Shown here piece after piece: positions 22,167 through 33,411 of a stretch of DNA of 64,000 nt (its first letter is position 1; each line of letters opens with the position of its first letter). The translations under genes and the position numbers were made by a program. Source of the stretch: Coenobita brevimanus (lineage: Eukaryota; Arthropoda; Malacostraca; Decapoda; Coenobitidae); assembly GCA_032717465.1 (NCBI GenBank), contig CM064681.1, positions 16,030,691-16,094,690 of the forward strand, written 5' to 3'. The notes beneath the pieces were generated by a model. The model was given only the letters and a program-made list of their open reading frames with translations, was not told the DNA's origin and searched no databases.

Positions 22167-22669
22167 ACGTTGCCTCTACTCAGAGTACAGGTAACAGGAA
22201 AGAGAATGAAGTTGATGTTTCTCAGGAAGTAAATACCATCTCCACCTCTAGATTTCAGAAAAGTAAATGTACTCATTGTAGTAAGCTTGGTCATACTACG
22301 GAGAGATGTTTCAGGAGACAGCGTGATGTGAACAAAAAGGAGTCTTTAAATATTCAGTCAACTGGTCTAGTGTCCACCCTTGAGAGTTCCCAGAATTCTT
22401 TAACTGAGTTAACTGAACCTGCTTTGAGGGGTAAATTAAATTCTCATGATGGAGCTCCTCTTTTGAGCAGTAACGTGGGTGACACTCTCAAGAGTTCATA
22501 TGCTAATTTCCTGTCTGATGGTTTTGTCAGTCCTCTGGACAATAATGACAGGAAATCAGTTAAAATATATCGTGATACAGGTGCTTGTCAATCCCTTATG
22601 CTGACCAGTGTTCTAGGCTCTAATGTTAATTCCTCTGATGAAACTAATCTTACAAGGTGTAGGGAATAA
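22167..22669 (+). pseudogene. Gmr1-like nucleocapsid zinc knuckle and protease
   Basis: A CCHC zinc knuckle, CTHCSKLGHTTERC, lies at 22268-22309. The retropepsin active-site motif DTGA, in KIYRDTGACQS, is at 22574-22585. The frame ends shortly after NLTRCRE. The protease continues in the next frame (GVGNNYFSVPLC, TFLLGND), which is open into pol. A one-base change near 22650 therefore separates protease N- and C-halves. A programmed shift is possible but no slippery motif is evident. The TAG at 22163 precedes this part. Confidence 0.8.
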
Positions 22670-25600
22670 TTACTTCTCTGTCCCTCTGTGCAGAATGAAT
22701 TTAGAGTCTGGTTTTGTTAATGGTTCCGTTATGGTTGGGTTGGTTGAGACACTCCCAATGTCAGGTGTAACTTTCTTACTTGGAAATGATATTGGAGGAA
22801 GTCAAGTGTGTCCAGCTCCTCAGTTGTCTAGTGAACCAGTGACTGCGACCCAGGATTGTGATATCCCTGAGGTGTTCTCTGCATGTGCTGTCACTAGGGC
22901 TAAGTCTGAAGTTACTGGTGACTTAGTGGGTAATGATGATGATGATGTTATCCTAGCTGACACTTTTCTTGCTAATTTGGACCACTCACCAGATGAGGCA
23001 GTACCCCGTAGTGTTGAAAATTTGTCTCGTCAAGAGTTGGTTGAGTTGCAGGTTGCTGACCCTGAGTTGAAAGGTCTAGCTAACTCTGCTTGCAGTGAGG
23101 AAGAGTCAGCTGGTGCTTCTACCTGTTATTATATAAACTCAGGAATACTTATGAGGAAGTGGAGACCCCCAGCAGCATCAGCCGACTGTGAATGGGAAGT
23201 TGTACATCAAGTTGTCATCCCTCGTGTTTGTAGGCAGGATATCATTGGAATGGCTCATGATTCCAGTTTGCCAGGACACCTTGGAATGAGGAAGACTGTG
23301 GCGCGCATTTTGAAACACTTCTACTGGCCAGGTATCTTCAGGGATGTTTCCTGGTATTGTAAGTCTTGTCACACCTGTCAAGTTGTGGGGAAGTGTAATC
23401 AGACCGAAAAGGTTGCACCTCTAGTTCCCATTCCTCCTTTTGAGGCGCCATTCACCCGTGTGTGGGTGGATATTGTGGGCCCTCTTCCTAAGACTTCTTC
23501 AGGATTTTCTTATGTGTTGACCCTGATTGATATGGCTACTCGTTATCCTGAAGGTATTCCACTTAGAAATATCTCAGCAAAGAACGTGGGTAAGGAAATG
23601 CTAGGGTTCCTCAGAAAGTTTGGTCTGCCCAAGGAGGTACAGTCAGACCGGGGAAGTAATTTCATATCAAATGTTTTCAAGCAGTCTCTGAAAGAGTTGG
23701 GCATCACCCAGATCACGTCTTCAGCTTACCATCCCCAGACCCAAGGAGCGTTGGAGAGATATCATCAAACACTCAAATCGATGCTCAGGAAATACTGCTT
23801 GGAACATCAGAAAGACTGGGATAAAGGTCTTCCATTCGTTGTATTTGCAGCAAGAGAATCTCCAAATGAATCACTGGGCTTCTCACCCTTTGAACTACTG
23901 TTTGGCCATGAAGTAAGAGGACCCCTTAAGTTACTCAAGGAATGCTGGCTGTCGGAGGAAGATGACGTCAACCTGCTGCAGTATGTAATGAAGTTCAAAG
24001 AACGGCTGTCCACTGCTTTACAGCTGGTGAGAGAGAATGTAGGAGCTGCTCAGAAGATGAAGACTTGGTATGATAAGAAGTCCAGGTTACGCCACTTTCA
24101 TCCAGGAGATCAGGTTTTGATTCTGCTACCGGTGCATGGGCAACCTCTTCAAGCCAAGTTTAGTGGTTCTTATTTCGTGGAGAGGAAACTCAGTGATGTC
24201 AACTATGTCATCGCCACATCAGATCGTAGAAAGAACAAGCAACTATGTCACATCAACATGCTAAAGTTATATCACAGGCGGGACGAAAATAACCCAGTCT
24301 GCACTGTAGCTGTTCCACCCGAGTCTGCAAGTGAAGTTCTCCCATGCAGCATGAGCCTGAGTGATAGTTTGGGGAAGAATCCTGATATCATGAATAATCT
24401 CCAGACTAAGCTTTCTCATTTAGCTCCCGAGGAAAGGCAGGAGTTTTCGGCATTACTGCAGGAGTACCCGCAAGTCTTCCGTGCCACTCCAGGAAGAACC
24501 ACTGTGTTGATGCATGATGTCGATGTTGGAGACGCAAAGCCAATTAAACTGCCTCCTTACCGTGTGAACCCAGTGAAAGTTCCTCTCATCCAGAAGGAGC
24601 TTGGCTACCTGTTGGACCACAAGATGATTGAGCCCTGTCAGAGCGAGTGGAGTTCTCCTGTCACTCTAGTCCCTATGCCAGGTGGGTCACAGCGGCTTTG
24701 CATTGACTACAGATGTGTTAATCAGATAACCAGAACAGGCACTTACCCTTTCCCTCGCGTGGAAGATTGCATAGACAAGATCGGAAAGGCTAGGTACATA
24801 AGTAAGTTTGATTTGTTAAAGGGATACTGGCAAGTACCTATGACTGATCGTGCTAGGGAGAGCTCATGTTTTGTAACACTAGGAAAGACTTTTGCATGTT
24901 CTGTAATGCCATATGGTATGAAGAATGCACCAGCCACTTTTCAGAAGCTCATGAGTGTTGTAACAGAGGGTTTAGCAGGATGTGTTGTTTATATTGATGA
25001 TGTATTAATCTTCAGTGACAACTGGATAGATCACCTATGCCATGTCAGTAAATTTCTTGAGCGTTTGGTTCAGGCTAATCTTGTAGCTAATTTATCAAAG
25101 TGTGAGTTTGGTCAAGCTAAAGTTCAGTACCTTGGATACATAAGTGGTGATGGACACATTGCACCACCAGGAGCTAAGGTTCAGGTTATAAGTGATCTTC
25201 CCAGACCTAAAAGTAGGAAAGAGCTACAAAGATTTTTGGGAATGGTAGGTTATTACAGGAGATTTGTTTTTAACTTTTCAATTCTTGTATCACCACTTAC
25301 AGACCTACTGAAAAAGGGAGTTAAATTTGTCTGGACTGATAACTGTGACTCCTCTTTCAGTAAACTTACAGCTATCCTATTAAGTCAGCCCGTGCTCGCT
25401 ACTCCAAATTTTGCTAAGCCTTTTAAGATGGCTGTTTACGCAAGTGATACAGGAGCTGGGGCTGTTTTGCTGCAAGAGGATGATCAGGATATTGAACACC
25501 CTGTATCTTATTACAGTAAGAAGTTCACTCCACCTCAAAAGAACTACTCAACTATTAAGAAAGAGCTTTTGGCCTTGATTTTGGGTTTACAGCATTTTTC

Positions 25601-25793
25601 ATTTTATTTGTGCTCTGGTTTTGACCCCATAGTCATTTATACCGATCATAACCCACTGAAATTCCTTAGTAAGTGTAAAGATAAAAATCAGAGATTGACA
25701 GGATGGAGTCTACTTCTTCAGGAGTATTCATTAGACATACAACATGTCAAGGGGAAAGAAAATGTTATTGCAGATTGCTTATCTAGACTTTAG
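22623..25793 (+). CDS. pol: Gmr1-like pol: protease tail, integrase, RT, RNase H
   Basis: A 1056-residue open frame. Residues 1-60: protease C-terminus with FLLGND. Integrase: zinc HHCC with H212, H219, C249, C252; catalytic D283 (WVDIVG), D342 (SDRGSNF), E378 (LERYHQ), with 35 residues between the last two; then a PGDQVLIL tail module about 495-545. Reverse transcriptase about 640-830: LCIDYRCVN, D730 in SKFDLLKGYW, YIDD at 790-793. RNase H about 930-1055: D942, E981, D1008, D1051. All catalytic residues I can identify are present, and the integrase lies before the RT. The ATG at 22623 is only the first in frame; the real polyprotein would begin upstream. It is flanked by gag/protease lesions and a purine tract. 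Confidence 0.93.
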   Translation: MLIPLMKLILQGVGNNYFSVPLCRMNLESGFVNGSVMVGLVETLPMSGVTFLLGNDIGGSQVCPAPQLSSEPVTATQDCDIPEVFSACAVTRAKSEVTGDLVGNDDDDVILADTFLANLDHSPDEAVPRSVENLSRQELVELQVADPELKGLANSACSEEESAGASTCYYINSGILMRKWRPPAASADCEWEVVHQVVIPRVCRQDIIGMAHDSSLPGHLGMRKTVARILKHFYWPGIFRDVSWYCKSCHTCQVVGKCNQTEKVAPLVPIPPFEAPFTRVWVDIVGPLPKTSSGFSYVLTLIDMATRYPEGIPLRNISAKNVGKEMLGFLRKFGLPKEVQSDRGSNFISNVFKQSLKELGITQITSSAYHPQTQGALERYHQTLKSMLRKYCLEHQKDWDKGLPFVVFAARESPNESLGFSPFELLFGHEVRGPLKLLKECWLSEEDDVNLLQYVMKFKERLSTALQLVRENVGAAQKMKTWYDKKSRLRHFHPGDQVLILLPVHGQPLQAKFSGSYFVERKLSDVNYVIATSDRRKNKQLCHINMLKLYHRRDENNPVCTVAVPPESASEVLPCSMSLSDSLGKNPDIMNNLQTKLSHLAPEERQEFSALLQEYPQVFRATPGRTTVLMHDVDVGDAKPIKLPPYRVNPVKVPLIQKELGYLLDHKMIEPCQSEWSSPVTLVPMPGGSQRLCIDYRCVNQITRTGTYPFPRVEDCIDKIGKARYISKFDLLKGYWQVPMTDRARESSCFVTLGKTFACSVMPYGMKNAPATFQKLMSVVTEGLAGCVVYIDDVLIFSDNWIDHLCHVSKFLERLVQANLVANLSKCEFGQAKVQYLGYISGDGHIAPPGAKVQVISDLPRPKSRKELQRFLGMVGYYRRFVFNFSILVSPLTDLLKKGVKFVWTDNCDSSFSKLTAILLSQPVLATPNFAKPFKMAVYASDTGAGAVLLQEDDQDIEHPVSYYSKKFTPPQKNYSTIKKELLALILGLQHFSFYLCSGFDPIVIYTDHNPLKFLSKCKDKNQRLTGWSLLLQEYSLDIQHVKGKENVIADCLSRL

Positions 25794-25843
25794 ACAGATT
25801 GTTTTAGAGTAATAAGAAATTTCCTTTGTAAATTTCTTTTTCT

Positions 25844-25854
25844 TTGTGGGGAGG
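25844..25854 (+). promoter_or_regulatory. Polypurine tract of Gmr1-like element
   Basis: The sequence TGTGGGGAGG immediately precedes the right LTR start TGTTACAT at 25855, as expected for the plus-strand primer. Confidence 0.7.
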
Positions 25855-26682
25855 TGTTACATAGCCTATGATTTCATCATCCTTTGTATAATTCTAATGT
25901 ACAGTATGATGCGTGTTTGATCACGATTCACCTCGTGGCTTCCATAGTGACCAGGCTTGCGTATTCTACCTCACTCCCCCCTTCTCCCCCTTATAGTAGA
26001 GTAAGTCGTTCTTTCTGTTGTTCAGAGCAGGGTTGTCAACTCTTTGTCCCCTATGGCTTCATTTGCGCGTCCTTCTTACAAGTTGAATCAAGCTCTGCAG
26101 GCCCCTATATAATGAGCTCAGTCTCTGCATTAATTGCCAATTAGATCTACTCCTCATTTTGTTCACATCTCTGTCCTCCCCTGTATAGTGTATTATTATT
26201 TTTGTGAGTGCTCAGGAAGTCTCCAGCCATCTAGCTGCTGTATAATTTGAGTGTAAGTGTTATTACCATTTTTCTTGTACTGTGTAGCCTGGGGCGTTGG
26301 TTCGTAGGCCTGGTAAGGTTTTTTTGATTCATGTAAAGTTTTTGATGTCAGCCAGTATTAGTAATATTTTGTATCTGTAATAATATTATATCTTACTTTA
26401 ACTGAGCATTATTCGGTTCTCTCATTTATCAGGGCTGACTTAGATAAATTTGCTCTTGCTAAATTCGTGTTAATAGAGGCTACTGCAGTTAACCATATAT
26501 TTAACCTGTTTTTGCCATTACATTATCCTTATGAGTCTTGAATGTTTAGTTGTTAGTTTGTGCATTAAACTTTAACTTATAATTTTACCTAAGTCTTTTG
26601 TTTTGAACCTGAAACTTTGCGGGACAGTAGTGATTTTAGTATTCTCACTTGAAGTGTTCATTATCTCTCTCTGTTCCGTAAC

Positions 26683-26683
<1 letters not shown>
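25855..26683 (+). repeat. Right LTR of Gmr1-like element
   Basis: 829 bp, TGTTAC...GTAACA ends, with a TATA box at 26106-26112. It is intact and supplies the reference for the interrupted left LTR. Confidence 0.95.

Positions 26684-26755
<72 letters not shown>
26684..26755. repeat. (AT)n array, middle part
   Basis: AT repeats between the Gmr1-like right LTR and the RTE-like LINE. Probably the continuation of the 18714-18873 tract. Confidence 0.92.
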
Positions 26756-26757
<2 letters not shown>

Positions 26758-26981
26758 AGGGGCAGGATCCCACTGCTACCTGGTGCATCCCCAGGTGGTG
26801 GACAGGGGAAGACCTTGTAGATATACAAGGTACCGTCTTAGACGGCGTGGACCATGGGACCCCCTATAGATATATAGGGCTCCACCTAATATAATGAATA
26901 AGGTGGCAGAAAAAATTACATCTCACCAGAAACTATGTGGCAGGGAGGTGAGATTATTTGCCACAATCCTCCCAACCAAAC

Positions 26982-27949
26982 ATGAGTTCTATTGCAAAGT
27001 ATTTGACGGGCATTCCTGTTGGATCATCGTCTACTAAAGGTCCAACCGCACTGCCTCCTGTGCTTACGGGCAGTGTGCCACCGAAGGTGAGTAAGCACTG
27101 TGTTGACAAGTTAGAGACTGGGATATTAAACACTCTTAAATCCATGAAGATCTATGCATACAATGTAAGAAGCCTCGCTGAAGATTACAAACTTGATAAC
27201 TTAATGGCTGAATTGGAAAACATTAGGTGGGATATTGTAGGTTTGAGTGAGACACACAGAAAAGAAGAAAAAGTAATTCAGCTCAATGACAGTGGCCACC
27301 TATTTTACTACAGAGGAAGGGAAAATGAAAGAGTTAGTGGTGTAGGATTTCTAATTAACAGAAATCTTGCAGACAACATTGTTAAATTCAGCAGTGTAGC
27401 TGACAGAGCAGCAGTGGTTGTAATCAGATTGTGCAAAAAAGATACCCTGAAAGTAATACAAGTCTATGCACCAACTTCTCAGAGTTCAGATGAAGAAAAT
27501 GAAACATTCTATGATGACATCTCCAGATTATGGAAGAGGAAAAGACCACCTATACTATACTCATGGGAGACTTGAATGAAAAAGTTGGAAAATTAAAAAA
27601 TGGAAAAACATTTGTGGGAAACTTTGGAGTGGGAGAAAGGAATGAAAGAGGAGAAATGCTGGTAAACTTTGCAGAAATGTTTAACATGAGAATAATGAAC
27701 ACATTCTTTCACAAAAGAACAGGGAGAAAGTGGACCTGGAGAAGCCCAAATGGAGAAACAAAGAATGAAATCGACTTCATTATAGCAAATAAGAATAACA
27801 CAATCACAAATGACACAGCTATCAACAAAGTAAATATTGGAAGTGACCATAGAATGGTGCGTTGCACAGCAAGATTCAATTTCAAAAGTGAAAAAAAGAA
27901 GATTATTAAAGATAAAAAGAAAACAAAGCAGCCTTTCAGTTGGAAATAA
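26982..27949 (+). pseudogene. RTE-like endonuclease
   Basis: From ATG 26982 a short N-terminal extension leads to MKIYAYNVRSL and IVGLSETHR (N and E motifs), then VIQVYAPTS. A frameshift near 27530-27570 moves the rest to the next frame: ILMGDLNEKVG, KWTWRSPNGETKNEIDFI and GSDHRMV. These are the standard endonuclease motifs of the RTE clade. The in-frame sequence before 26982 opens with a TTG and is not a credible start. Confidence 0.85.
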
Positions 27950-29886
27950 GGAACAGATTTCAGGCTCTCAGTAATGCCGAATGTGACATTGATGAGCTGA
28001 ATGACAGACTAACAAAAGTGCTAAAAGAATCAGCGGAGGTAGTAGGAAAACCTAATTCAACCAGTGCCAAGAAGTATTCAGAAAAGACACTCGAGCTTAT
28101 GAAAAAACGAAAGGAAATGAAAGTAAAGACAAAGAAAGATGAAATAGAACGAGCAGAATTAAATAAGCTTATCAACAAAAGACAAAGAGAAGAAAAAAGA
28201 AAGAGAAACATGGATCAAATCAAAGAAACCATCAAAAAAGGAAAAAGTCTGAAACAGGTCCAAAGTAAAATGGCACTAGGGAAGCAACAAATGACATCAC
28301 TAAAAGACAAAAACGGTGAAGCCATTAAATGCAGAGATAAGATGTTGAAGAGAGTTAAAGAATTTTACAAAGAACTGTATGCATCAAAGACAGTAGTACC
28401 AATCGCTAACTTTTCAGTTGACACAAGTGAAATACTTGAGGTGACACCAGAGGAAGTAAATATTTCTCTTAAAAATATGAAAATAGGGAAGGCTCTGGGA
28501 GTAGACGGAATAGTAGCAGATTTACTGTTGGATGCAGGAGCAGAAGTACAAAATAGGCTTGCTCAATTATTTCCCCAATGTATAAAACAGAAGAAAATTC
28601 CCAAAACATGGTGTAATGGAATAGTTATCTTATTTTATAAAAAAAAAAAAAAGGTGACTCAAAAGACCTTAGTAACTATTGACCCATTAGCTTGCTATCA
28701 GTCATTTACAAACTCTTCACTAAAGTCCTTACAAACAGAATAGCTACAAAGCTGGAGGAAAACCAACCTCGTGAACAGGCAGGATTCCGAAGCAAGTACT
28801 CGACTACTGATCATCTACACACAGTGAATCAGCTAACTGAGAAAACTACAGAATATAATAAACCACTGTACTTAGGTTTTGTTGATTACGAAAAGGCTTT
28901 TGATTCAGTGGAGCACATAGAGATTATAAATTCACTGCGAGAACAAGGAGTGAATGAGAACATTGTAAAACTGCTCGAAAACATATATAAAGAGGGAACT
29001 GCTGCAGTTAAATTACATAAGGACTCGGAAAAAATTAAGATTGAGAAGGGCGTGCATCAGGGAGATACAATTTCACCAAAGTAATTTACAGCATGCCTAG
29101 AAAGTATTTTAAGAAAGCTAGACTGGGAAAACAAAGGAGTGAACATACATGGAGAAAAGCTAAACCATTTAAGATTTGCAGATGACATTGTCCTAATGTC
29201 AGAAAGAGCAGAGACATTGCAAGAAATGTTAAATTACCTGAACAGAGAAAGTCTGAAAGGAGGACTGAAGATGAACCGGAGTAAAACTAATGTTTAATCC
29301 ACAAACACCAAAGATCGTCATCGGAATATGCGATGAAATTCTTGAAGAAGTTGAGGATTACAACTACTCGGGACAAATACTAAAATTAACAAAAGATCAT
29401 GATAGCGAAATAAAAAGACGCATTACAATTGGATGGAAAGCTTTCGGTAAACATAGAGACATTAAGAAAAGTAGCTTGCCAGTTTATATAAAACGAAAAG
29501 TGTATAACGAATGTATAATTCCAGCTATGACGTATGGGTGTGAGACCTGGAAACTGACAAAATCGATGGAAAATAAATTAATTCGTTCTCAGAGAGCAAT
29601 GGAAAGGTCATTGTAGGGAATATCTTTAAGAGACAAGAAAAGATCAACTTGGGGGAGAGAGCAGACTAAAGTCAAAGATATTAGAGAAGTTATAAAAGAA
29701 CAGAAATGGAGATGGGCAGGCCATATAGCAAGAATAAGGGATAACCGATGGAGTAAGAGGCTGACAGACTGGACACCAAGAGATTGTAAGCGTTGCAGAA
29801 AAAGACCAGACAGGAGGTGGAGGGATGAGAAAGAAAAAGTTGCAGGGAAAACGTGGCAAAGATTGGCTCAGTCAAGGAATTCGTGA
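27950..29886 (+). pseudogene. RTE-like reverse transcriptase
   Basis: A basic linker (27960-28340) is followed by the RT. MKIGKALGVDGIVADLLL (fingers; GPDG altered to GVDG) precedes a 13-A run at 28639-28651 that shifts frame. Next come EQAGFRSKYST, VDYEKAFDSV, KGVHQGDTISPK then a TAA at 29082-29084, FADDIVLMSE at 29175 on (both aspartates kept), a further shift near 29290, and YGCETWKL with a TAG at 29614. The C-terminal RWAGHIARIRDNRW and TPRDCKRC blocks follow. No functional protein. Confidence 0.85.
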
Positions 29887-29944
29887 ATAAGGTTGGGGGA
29901 GGCCTTTGTTCAGTAGTGGACTAGTTATGACTGATGGTGATGAT

Positions 29945-30308
<364 letters not shown>

Positions 30309-30869
30309 GTACTTCTTTTTCTGATATTGTATATCTGGTAATACATGTGGGCATGCATGTTCCATATCATCTCTCTCAAAATTTCTTTATTTTGTAAAAA
30401 CTGATTGGAAGTTTTCATTTAGTGCTTCACAAATATCATTCTCTCTTGTATAGATGATCCCGTCATCCATAATGGACTATATTTTATCTTTAACTTTGGT
30501 TTTGCTTCGGATGTAGCTGTAAAAAAAAGCTTAGGTTGATCACTGCTTTTATTTATAATCCCCTCCTCAAACTATCTCTGAGCCTCCCTTCTTATCTTTG
30601 TATAATCGTTTCTTGCCTGTTTAGAGTTGTATGCCCTCTCATTATTGTGTCTTCTGTATCTATTCCACAGCAAGTCTCTTTTTGCCTTTCGACTTTTTAC
30701 ATTCTGTATTAAACCATTTTTTTATTTTCATATCTGTTGCTTTGTGGATATAATTTTGGACTTCTATTTCATAAAGATCACAGAATTTTCTATATATAAT
30801 ATCTAAATCTTGTCATCTAAGTTCTTTTCCCAATCTGTTTCTAAAAAGTACTTCTTCAGGTCATTGTAA

Positions 30870-31632
30870 TTACCCTTTTTGTAATTTAGACTCTTTTTGT
30901 AACTCATTGCTGGTAACGTCATACGCAATCCTGAAGTTACAATTTAATACTGCATGGTCACTTTCGCCGAATGGGGAGTGATACATTATATTGTCAATTT
31001 CATTTCCTTGCCTAATAAATATAAGATATAGTACTGATGGATCATCAAGTCCTCTTTTTCTGGTGTTTTCCTTTACATGCTGTGTTAGGAAAAACTCCTG
31101 CACATGATCTAGGAGCTTTTGATCCCAACAGCTTTCATGGCTTTTTACATCTAATGTATTCCAATTTATATTTGAACTGAAGTCTCCAGTTAATATAATT
31201 CTTTCAAATTTCTCTTCCATTCTATGTAATAATGTTCTTAAACTTTGAATTGTACTTTCTGCAAGGTCTTCATATTCACCTCTTTGTTTTGGGTGGCATG
31301 GATAAATTTGCCACAATTAATTTCCCTTCAGATGTGTTAAATTCCAATGCAATCAGTTCTACTTGTGAGGGTATATCTAGTTTTATTTCTTTGACTTGTA
31401 GATTTTTCTTTGTTAAGATTATAATTCCTCCTCCCTTTCTTAAATTTCTCTCTCTTCTCCATATATTGTATTCGTCTAAGTTTAGGGTATCGTTGGATAT
31501 CTTTGGGGTTAATTTTGCTTCAGTCAGGCAAATAATGTGTGGTTCCTTTTCTTTGATGTAGTCTTTTATCTCCAACAATTTAGACACCATTCCATCTACA
31601 TTTGAGTACATCAGCCTAACCATCTTGTTCAC
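30870..31632 (-). pseudogene. Family D endonuclease of the split copy
   Basis: The minus strand gives LMYSNVDGMVSKLLE, ICLTEAKL, LTKKNLQVKEIKLDIPSQVE (31276-31632). After a shift near 31290 it continues with LTGDFSSNINWN and ESDHAVLNC (30870-31316). It is the same protein as at 15007-16007 with a few substitutions. Broken by one frameshift. Confidence 0.82.
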
Positions 31633-31639
31633 ATACTTG

Positions 31640-32660
31640 CCATAACTTCAGTCTCCTACTTCCTCCTTTTTGTTCCCTGTTGGTTATGTACCACTTTTGT
31701 ACCTGCAATCCAATTACTTTGTAAAAAAAAAAAAAAAAAAAAAAGCAGTCTTCTCTTCCTCTGATATTTACTCGTTCTTTGTTTTTGCCTTCTCCCTTTT
31801 CTGGTTTAGCATTCCCAATTCCTCTTGAGTTAAGCATCTTTTTATCCATACTTTTTTAAATTCCTCTTTTTCCATAAATTTGTTTGCTTTAGTATCTCCT
31901 CCACAGTGTTCACACTGTGGAAGGCTATTTTCAGGGGCCTTGACTTATTTTTCTTATATTTCCCTAGCATTTTGTGTTCCTCTATGTCTTTATTACAGAT
32001 TTCATCTGATACTTCCTTCAATATGCTCATTATATTTTCCATCTCCTTTTTGTCTTTCGAATTTTTTTCTTTTCTTCCTCCTCTATACCAGTGATTACTA
32101 TAGATTTATTGATACCTGCTGAATCTTTGACCAATTTAGGGTTGTTTGGGATTATTTTTTTCACATCCTTTCTAATGCTTTTTTCTTTAGCTCTTGTTTC
32201 TAAGTCTTTCCTTACTTTCACCATTTTAGCATACGTAGTTTCTACATCATCTTTATAACTTTGCATCACGTCATTCACCTGGGTTATCTTCTCTTCAGAA
32301 TCACTATTTTGGTCTATCAGACTACTTGCTTGCTTAATTGTCTCTAACATTTCTGAACTCCTCCGTAATACTCTCATGGTTAACAGCTGTACTTGCCATT
32401 TCACCAATCATCCTTTTAAGTGAACCCACCTCAACTGACAACTCATCTACTGTTGTGTCTTTCTTGTTTAATTCCTTTACTAATTTTTCATTTTCCTCCT
32501 GCATACGCAATTGCTTCTTAATTTCATCCATTTCACTCTGAAATGCCCTTTTCCATCTGTTTTCCTTTTCTACTAATTTGTTGAATGTTTTCATTTCAAC
32601 CAATTCCTGGTAAAGATCATCATGTTTTCTACCCCTTTCCCTCTTCCCAGCTCCTTCCAC
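31640..32660 (-). pseudogene. Family D ORF1, coiled-coil protein
   Basis: Minus-strand frames 32334-32660, 32030-32407 and 31842-32042 follow one another by small shifts. Together they encode a lysine- and glutamate-rich protein with long heptad-like stretches (KRAFQSEMDEIKKQL, EKLVKELNKKD, VGSLKRMIGEMA) and a C-terminal part with FHSVNTVEEILKQ. ORF1 proteins of LINEs bind the element RNA, often through a coiled-coil trimer. The fold here is inferred from composition and position only. There is no zinc knuckle. Confidence 0.65.
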
Positions 32661-32697
32661 ATTTGCTTCACTTAATTTGGTGGTCGTCTTGTGTTAA

Positions 32698-33407
32698 CCC
32701 CTAAAGTACTAATAGGATTGATCGATCCTTTTCCAGAATTTCGTTTGATGACTAATAGGATTGACAGAGTAGGCTTTGTAAAAAACTGCGGACACTAGGC
32801 TTCGGCCCGATTGTGACGTTTATCGATGCAAACCAATGAGAATTAAGTCCTGAGTAGGGAGGGAGAGGATCCGGGTCCCACCACCCTCCTGCTACCAACC
32901 TCTACCCCAAACCTTTTGTTCCCTCTCCCTCTCCCTCGCTTGTGACTGGACTCACGGCTCCTCCTACGAACTCTATAAAGCTGATTTTTCCATGCCACAC
33001 TCCCCCCACCATCCTCCCTCCACCTTCCTCCCCCCTCCACTCCTTCATACTCCCTCCACCCCTTCATACTCGTTCCACCTCCAGCTGCTACTTACTTATG
33101 AGAATGATACATACATTTTCTGGTGTGTAAAATCAAGATCATTCATTCTAAAATACCAGAATTAATGTTGGGGCAGTTTTTTGTCTCTCCCTATATGCAA
33201 GGGATGCCAGTGTCAATTTTTGACGATCTTTGACAGGCTCTTGCTCAGTATCCAGTTGGTCTAGAATGCTCTGGTTTGTGGCATAAGGTGTGTAAATTCA
33301 AGCTCTAAACCTTGGGCATAACACTTTTTACTTCTGTAAGAGTCGAAAAATCAGCTCCATATACAGGTTTTCAGGGAAGTTGTCAGTCGAGTTGCGTAGG
33401 CTAGGGG
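32698..33407. mobile_element. TTAA-flanked piggyBac-type MITE
   Basis: TTAA at 32694-32697 and 33408-33411 flanks a 710-bp segment with ends CCCCTAAAGTAC and, inverted, CCCCTAGCCTAC (9 of 12 identical). The TTAA duplication with CCC-type short termini is the signature of piggyBac transposition. It is noncoding, with a C/T-rich stretch at 32870-33080 but no transposase. The TTAA lies just upstream of the D ORF1 region, so the insertion may have gone into the D 5' end. Confidence 0.62.
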
Positions 33408-33411
33408 TTAA

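Larger units (their letters stand above)
18874..26683 (+). mobile_element. Gmr1-like Ty3/gypsy LTR retrotransposon
   Basis: It starts TGTTACAT in (AT)n and ends GTAACA before (AT)n. LTRs: right 25855-26683 (829 bp); left 18874-18881 plus 20251-21068, split by a family E fragment. A primer-binding-type site follows the left LTR and a purine tract precedes the right. Coding order is gag, protease, integrase, reverse transcriptase, RNase H. The integrase upstream of RT is the copia-like order known in Gmr1-type Ty3/gypsy elements. LTRs differ at about 28 of 818 compared positions by my hand count (about 3.5%). Excluding the inserted fragment the element is about 6.44 kb. Gag has a frameshift and a stop; pol is open. 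Confidence 0.93.
30317..32693 (-). mobile_element. CR1-like LINE family D, 5' half of the split copy
   Basis: Minus strand, from about 32693 down: ORF1 (31640-32660), an ORF1-ORF2 spacer with a T-rich/poly(A) run (31721-31743), endonuclease (30870-31632) and the start of the RT (30317-30870). It ends at the duplication 30309-30316 and continues at 14599. The upper end is bounded by TTAA and a piggyBac-type MITE at 32698, so the true 5' end is not resolved. This is the only copy here that retains ORF1. Confidence 0.87.

Noticed and set aside
22640..22670. Programmed frameshift between the protease halves of the Gmr1-like element
   Set aside because: No slippery heptamer or following stem is visible. 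With a stop and another shift nearby in gag, a simple mutation is more likely.
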